From Chaetoceros tenuissimus (lineage: Eukaryota > Bacillariophyta > Thalassiosirophyceae > Chaetocerotales > Chaetocerotaceae): a stretch of 64,000 nucleotides of DNA. Shown here one piece after another: positions 59,167 to 64,000 of this stretch. Position 1 is the first letter of the stretch; every line of letters begins with the position of its first letter. A program made the position numbers and the translations under genes. The notes beneath the pieces were generated by a model that was given only the letters and a program-made list of their open reading frames with translations, did no database searches and was not told where the DNA came from. Where the stretch lies: assembly GCA_021927905.1 (NCBI GenBank), contig BLLK01000045.1, forward strand, positions 186,001 through 250,000, given 5' to 3'.

Positions 59167-61745
59167 TCAAGCTTCTGCCTCTACAGTGATTGCTTTTTGC
59201 TCGATAAAATCCTTGACTTCCTTTTCTTGACTCGCGTCCAAATCTGTCATTGGTCTTATTTTTTCACCTATCTGTGCAACGAAACCGCACGCGCGTCCCA
59301 TTGCGCCATAGTATTGATCTTCCATATGATGGCTTAGTGCTTCTCCACTTACAATAGACTTGATAATCTTTGTTTCGCGGTCAACAAATGTTTTGTCGAT
59401 ACCAACTATGGAAGTGAGATCAGACGCTTCAAAGTTGGAGAGACGGTCTTTCATCACAGATGACAACTTTGAAAGACTAGATGCCGCTTTGAGAATACCT
59501 TGCTCTGAAGTATCTTTTTCTCCACTAACACCTGAAACAATATCACCCAACAAAGAACCTTTTGACAGAGGACTGGTTAATGGGGTTCCATCTCTAACTG
59601 GACAAGTTCCGCTTGATTTTCCTTCGATCCAAACTAGTAGTTGTGCATCTTCTGCATCATCAGGAGCAGTAATCAATACAGTTGGTCCACAATGCTCATA
59701 GCCTACAGAGACAAGATTTAATGCGTTCACGGTGCGAGGTAAACGTGCAACGACGTCTTCTCCATTCACAAGTCTATATGCCTCATCAATTCCATTGCCT
59801 ACTAACGAGTCAAACTTTTCTACAAACTCTTTGTTTCCAACACGTGGAGATCCAAAGTTGTACATTTTCAAACTCTTCGGACGTGGAGGAGGTGTCTTTG
59901 CAGCCGGTTCACCCTTTTCGAAAAAGTTTGATGCTAAAGAATTCCACCAAGGCTCCGATGGTGCGAGCGTTGGTAAACTGCGACCTGCATCTATACCATA
60001 TTCTCCAATGTCTGCAGTGAACAGTGTTGACAAAGCCCCACCAAGACTATGTCTAATTCATGAAAATATTAGCAATGCAGTACTACAAAAGTCCCCTAAG
60101 AAAGACAAAGGAGTCAATTCACTTACCCGGTGACTATCAAATCGTAGTCTGAAATACTATCCCCTGGTTTCACGGAAGCAAGTACCAATTCTTTCAATCG
60201 ACGAGAAATGGATTCCAGAGATTTTCTAAATCCTACATGAACCTTTGCAACACCATCTTCTTTGACATCTTCTCCTTTGACCCAAGTTTCTTGAATGATA
60301 GATGCATCTGTAACTAGATCAATCAGCTCACAAGTTCCTCTAAATGACACTGCAATAAGTTTCTTTTCCAGAGATCTGTAAATAGCACATGAACAACCAG
60401 TTTCCTCGTGGGTCACAAAGCAACAAAATTCTAAATCATCACCAACTAGATGCGGGTCTGGGGATCCTTCCGGTAGCTGTTTTCTAACTCTTTCTACTTG
60501 CTTCTCGTAAAGATCACCCCAATCAACTCCATCAAGACCTCCTTTTACTTCATATTTCTTCCTCTTTTCTTCACCAACAATAGGCATGTACTTCACTTTT
60601 GCATCAAATCTACCTCTCACTTCTCCTTCGTAAAGGCTTCCGATCAATCCACCTACTGCTGCGCCCATTGGACCGGCTACCATAGCTCCTGCAGCTGCAG
60701 CTGTTGCAATTTGGCCATTCTTATCTTTCTTCCTTGGTTTGGAAGTCAGTTTCATAGACCCATCCCACTCCTTAGATATGCTTTCAATCAAGCTTTGAGG
60801 GTCGTCTAAATCTACTTCTTCTCCTCTTTTCATTCTTGCGAGTACTTCATTCTTCAACATCTGAACTGGATCATCTGCACCCACTCCTGGAAAAATTTGT
60901 TTTAATTTTCGACTAGTTGATCCAATGGGACTACCCCTTCCAACAACATCGTCATCCATAACAGTGAAAACCAATCTAGCCTCTTTGGGATCTTGAACAT
61001 AGAGATAGAATGACTGATCGTCCCAAACAGCTTGGCCTCCCTTTCCCCAAGAACTTTTTATGTGATAAGAACCACTTCCTTCTCCCTTTTCTTTCATACG
61101 TTTTGCTTTTTTCTCATCTACATTTGACCATGCAGTTGATGATCTTCCCACGTGGGCACAGCCTTGGAGATCTAATACACCATTGTTATAGGTCTCTTTT
61201 TCAATTAGCTTAATATCTTCCGTCCACTTTCCTTCTGCAACTGCTACAAGAAGATATGCATCTGTACCCGATCCAGTCATTAGCCCCTCTGCAGTATCAT
61301 CTTCATCGGGCAAATCAATACACTTTATAGGCGTGATTTGTAAAAGACCTTTATAAAGAGATTTTGTGAATGCATTTGACTGAAAGGCTACCTGAATACC
61401 ACTACTACCTTTCTCCCATCGAGGGCTGTTCTTGTCAGGTTCTGAATATGCATCGAATGCCAATCCACCACAGAAAAGTGCAGTTGTGAGGTCAAAATCA
61501 CCATTTTTACTGCATGTTTCATTTTCATCTATCTGAGATGCAAAACGAGCAGAGCTTGATACCCTATCTACTAATACATTTTTCTTTTGACTGTCTTGAT
61601 TTAAAAAGGATGGATTTCTTGAAGTCGAATGCACATTTTGATCTAGAGAGGATGAATGCAAAATATGTTTCAAAGATGAAGGGCCCTTTGCTGGCACAAA
61701 GGCCATTGTAGATGGCAGTAAATACAGGCAAAATGCCAATCTCAT
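59167..61745 (-). CDS. plastid class 3 lipase with C2 domain
   Basis: Exons 60127-61745 and 59167-60052; 834 residues. The start is a signal peptide with TMA and Phe16 (AFVP), a near-perfect diatom ASAFAP plastid motif. A C2-like domain spans about 130-280 (LLQITPIKCIDLPDED through YVQDPKEARLVFTVMDDD). A Gly/Ala-rich short hydrophobic stretch (AAAAGAMVAGPMGAAVGG) may insert into membrane. The lipase core has SFRGT, the nucleophile elbow GHSLGG split by the intron within its first Gly, NFGSPRVGN, the acid in NGEDVVARLP and the His in YEHCG. It likely cleaves galactolipids or triacylglycerol of plastid membranes; the exact substrate is not visible. Confidence 0.87.
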
Positions 61746-62109
61746 TTTCCAGTGTGATAAATACGAATGATGAGTATTACGGCTTTCGTTGTGTTTCTTC
61801 TGTTCTGAGTCGATGTGAATGAATTGAATCTCATACTACCGACTTCAATGTTCAATGAAAAGAGATAGAGAGATGAGAAGGATGAAGAAAAAAGAAAAGA
61901 TGGATGGAAGATCTCAAGTCAAGGAGGCCGCGTCAGTCACATAAATGGCTATGTACCTAGATTCATTGCCCTCCGTCCGTCCGTCCCTGTAATAGGTTGT
62001 GATCAGTAGCTTTGGGCTTTTCATAGTAATGTCATTGTGCAAATAAGAAGTACATTCTTTCAAGTAAAAAATATGCTAACATACACATAAACTATGAATC
62101 TGACTGCAT
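61746..62109. other. spacer upstream of the lipase gene
   Basis: Purine-rich at 61857-61905, with a short CCGT microsatellite of three units at 61973-61984. No coding signal. Confidence 0.4.
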
Positions 62110-64000
62110 TTAAAGTTCATTAACTCCATTTTGCATTTTCAAGGCAAAATATGATACAATTATCCCCAAAAGAAATGCACCAAAGAAAGCCAGTGATGAA
62201 TTAATGGTACTAGACTTCTTCCCCTCTTCTAAATTAAAGTCGAATTCTTCTGCTAACCTTTTGTGTATCATATAGCTCTCTCTTCGTCGGGTTGCCTTGT
62301 GTTCTTGTAGCCTTTCTCGTGTCACCTTTTCTTTAGCAGTAGGAGCAAGAAGAAATGTATTCATCAAACCTTTCCCCTTCACCTCCAATGATCCTCGAGG
62401 AATGACAATAAATTCATATGGGTACTTGATCGCTTCAGTCGCAACTGCGGTAGTACAATGGATACAATTCTCGATACCACTTGATTCCATTCGTGAAGCA
62501 ATCTATAGATTTATGAGAAAGTTAGAGGCAGCATCCTAAAAATGTAAAGCAAGGACAAAGAACTTACATTGACTGCATCGCCCCAAAGATCAAAGAATCT
62601 TCGTTTGGTTCCTACCACCCCAGCGACGACTGATCCAGTATGCAAGCCTACACCTATTGGACATTGATATAAGCGAATTATGAGATATTTTGAATCAACG
62701 CCAGCAAGTACGTTGAACGGTACAAATATTGAACAGCAGATATAAACGAATGTGCTTGAATTTGAAAACTACTCACGTATACCGAACTTATTGTTACCAC
62801 CATCATCATCTTTGGAGATTTCTGCGTTCAGTCTTTTCACTGCATCCAACATGTCTAGTGCAAACTGTATTGACTTATAAACATGATCTGGATCACCATC
62901 TAATCCTGCTACTGCCATGTAGGCATCACCTATTGTTTTAATCTGTAAAAAGCAAAGACATGTTGAGTTTATTCGTATAGAGAAAAAAACCTGCAACGTA
63001 TTCGTTTTACGCACCTTTTCAAGATTGTATTTGTCAACTAGCATGTCGAAATCTCGAAACACCTTATTTAAATAATGAACTACCTCCATTGGAGTTCGAT
63101 CAGATGCAAACTGAGTGAACCCAACAATATCAGCAAAACAAATGGAAACATTTTCATAATTATCGGCAATTTGAATACACTCTTGACCTTTCTGAGCCTT
63201 CAATCTTTGACAAATATGATGGGGAAGAACATTCATTAATAAGGCCTCAGACTTTTCTCTCTCGAGTTCGGAGGTCGCAGCTCTTTCTTTGTCCTCCATA
63301 TCTCTCATGATTCCGATGAAGCCATGCCGATTGCTATTTGTAGAAGATACTTCGAATTCGGAAACTGTTAACAATATGGGGAATGTGCTTCCATCTTTTC
63401 TTTGCCCTGTCACATTTCTACCCTTCCCAACTACATAGGATTCTGACTCTCCACTCATTGCTTGTTTTCTTCTGTTACTTGCCATGTATTTATCCAAGTA
63501 ACTTTGATGATGAGTCGCATGAGAATTTGGCATTAAAAGTGTCACAGAATGCCCAAGTAATTCTTCTTTGGTGTATCCAAAGACTTCAGTACATGCTGGA
63601 TTACATCTTTCGATAACACCTTGGGTAGTTATCACCACAATGGGGTCGACACATGAATCAATCATGGCCTTTAAAACTTGTCGTTCTTCTTCTTCTGCGC
63701 TCAAAGATCGCATAATACCGTTGAATACTTTTTCACCATTTAAAGTTGCTTCTGATAGTGTAAGGAACATCGGAAACGTTGTGCCATCCTTTCTCATTCC
63801 AGGCAACGAGCGTCCTCTTCTACCTTGCTCGACAACCTTTGCAACTCCTGAGATGAGATAATTTTGAATAAATTGAGAATGTCTCGAAGCAAATGGCTCA
63901 GGCATAAGCATTGATATGTTGTTGCCTACGAGTTCTTCTCTTTCATATTGAAAAAATTTACAACAAGCTGGATTAGCAAGTCGTATAGTTCCATCGCAAC
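62110..64000 (-). CDS. PAS-domain class III adenylate cyclase, tail-anchored (5' part outside window)
   Basis: Exons 63015->64000, 62777-62942, 62568-62653, 62110-62502. Two PAS domains are seen, the first cut by the window edge (DGTIRLANPACCKFFQY) and the second with VIERCNPACTEVFGYTKEEL. A signalling helix precedes the cyclase (SEALLMNVLPHHICQRLK). Metal Asp residues lie in FADIVGF and GDAYM. The base-selecting pair is Lys (EKIKTIGDAYM) and Asp (FFDLWGDAVN), which favours ATP over GTP. IRVGLHTGSVVAGVVG and IASRMESSG complete the fold. A single membrane span (FFGAFLLGIIVSYFALKM) lies near the C-terminus. It likely makes cAMP under PAS-sensed control; the PAS ligand is unknown. Intron 62943-63014 is 72 bp and stop-free in frame. 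Confidence 0.9.

Noticed and set aside
1-64000. tRNA genes, rRNA, CRISPR arrays or bacterial contamination
   Set aside because: No cloverleaf-type T-loop context, no spaced direct repeats, and introns occur throughout, so the DNA is eukaryotic nuclear.

Overview
This is nuclear DNA from a stramenopile alga, most likely a centric diatom. The case rests on many short GT-AG introns (56-132 bp) and on four proteins that begin with a signal peptide followed by a Phe at the expected cleavage point, the bipartite plastid-targeting pattern of diatoms (starts at 4921, 31850, 54737 and 61745, all minus strand). It is supported by a silaffin-like Lys/Ser-rich secreted protein, a VHL-like/prolyl-hydroxylase fusion, a cytoplasmic dynein heavy chain and a CEP120-like centriole protein. 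The last two suggest a lineage that still builds flagella (centric rather than pennate), which is an inference. The DNA looks AT-rich and compact, and neighbouring genes share no evident function.

Layout. 1-3736 (+): 3' part of TFIID subunit TAF1 with bromodomain. 3791-4921 (-): plastid alpha/beta hydrolase, divergent from a RING+FHA protein (+, about 5270-6355). 6529-7944 (-): CEP120-like coiled coil. 7945-11649: gene-poor, with a silaffin-like gene (9420-9800, -) and a doubtful 61-codon frame. 11650-13185 (+): prolyl 4-hydroxylase with a VHL-like N-terminal domain. 13417-16060: a MYND protein, a small coiled-coil protein and an orphan. 16308-18824 (+): organellar PPR protein. 18949-19964 (-): secreted three-ShKT protein.

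20391-24923 (-) is the oddest region. The two halves of one SLC25A44-like mitochondrial carrier are separated by about 3.5 kb carrying two unrelated genes on the same strand: an orphan 462-residue protein and a protein with four related 65-75-residue repeats. No canonical splice that I can find joins the halves in frame. This looks like an insertion of an undescribed cassette, or an extreme gene-bearing intron.

25392-29821 (-): SIN3 corepressor, divergent from prefoldin subunit 4 (30390-30855, +). 31119-31850 (-): plastid GNAT acetyltransferase. 32278-33540 (+): GRASP Golgi protein. 33604-46804 (-): cytoplasmic dynein heavy chain in seven exons (4236 aa), lacking the usual C-terminal cap. 47795-49249 (+): protein kinase with a perfect 32-bp palindrome upstream. 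50264-53836 (+): ZRANB3-type SNF2/NZF/HNH enzyme. 53913-54737 (-): plastid fibrillin. 55434-56075 (+): Rab11. 56658-57212 (-): SEC11. 57523-58800 (-): PCID2/Thp1. 59167-61745 (-): C2-lipase class 3. 62110-64000 (-): PAS-adenylate cyclase, 5' end outside the window.

Gene ends use the first in-frame ATG consistent with homology; exon joins were worked out by eye from splice consensus, phase and protein continuity. No tRNA, rRNA, CRISPR array or prokaryotic operon was seen.
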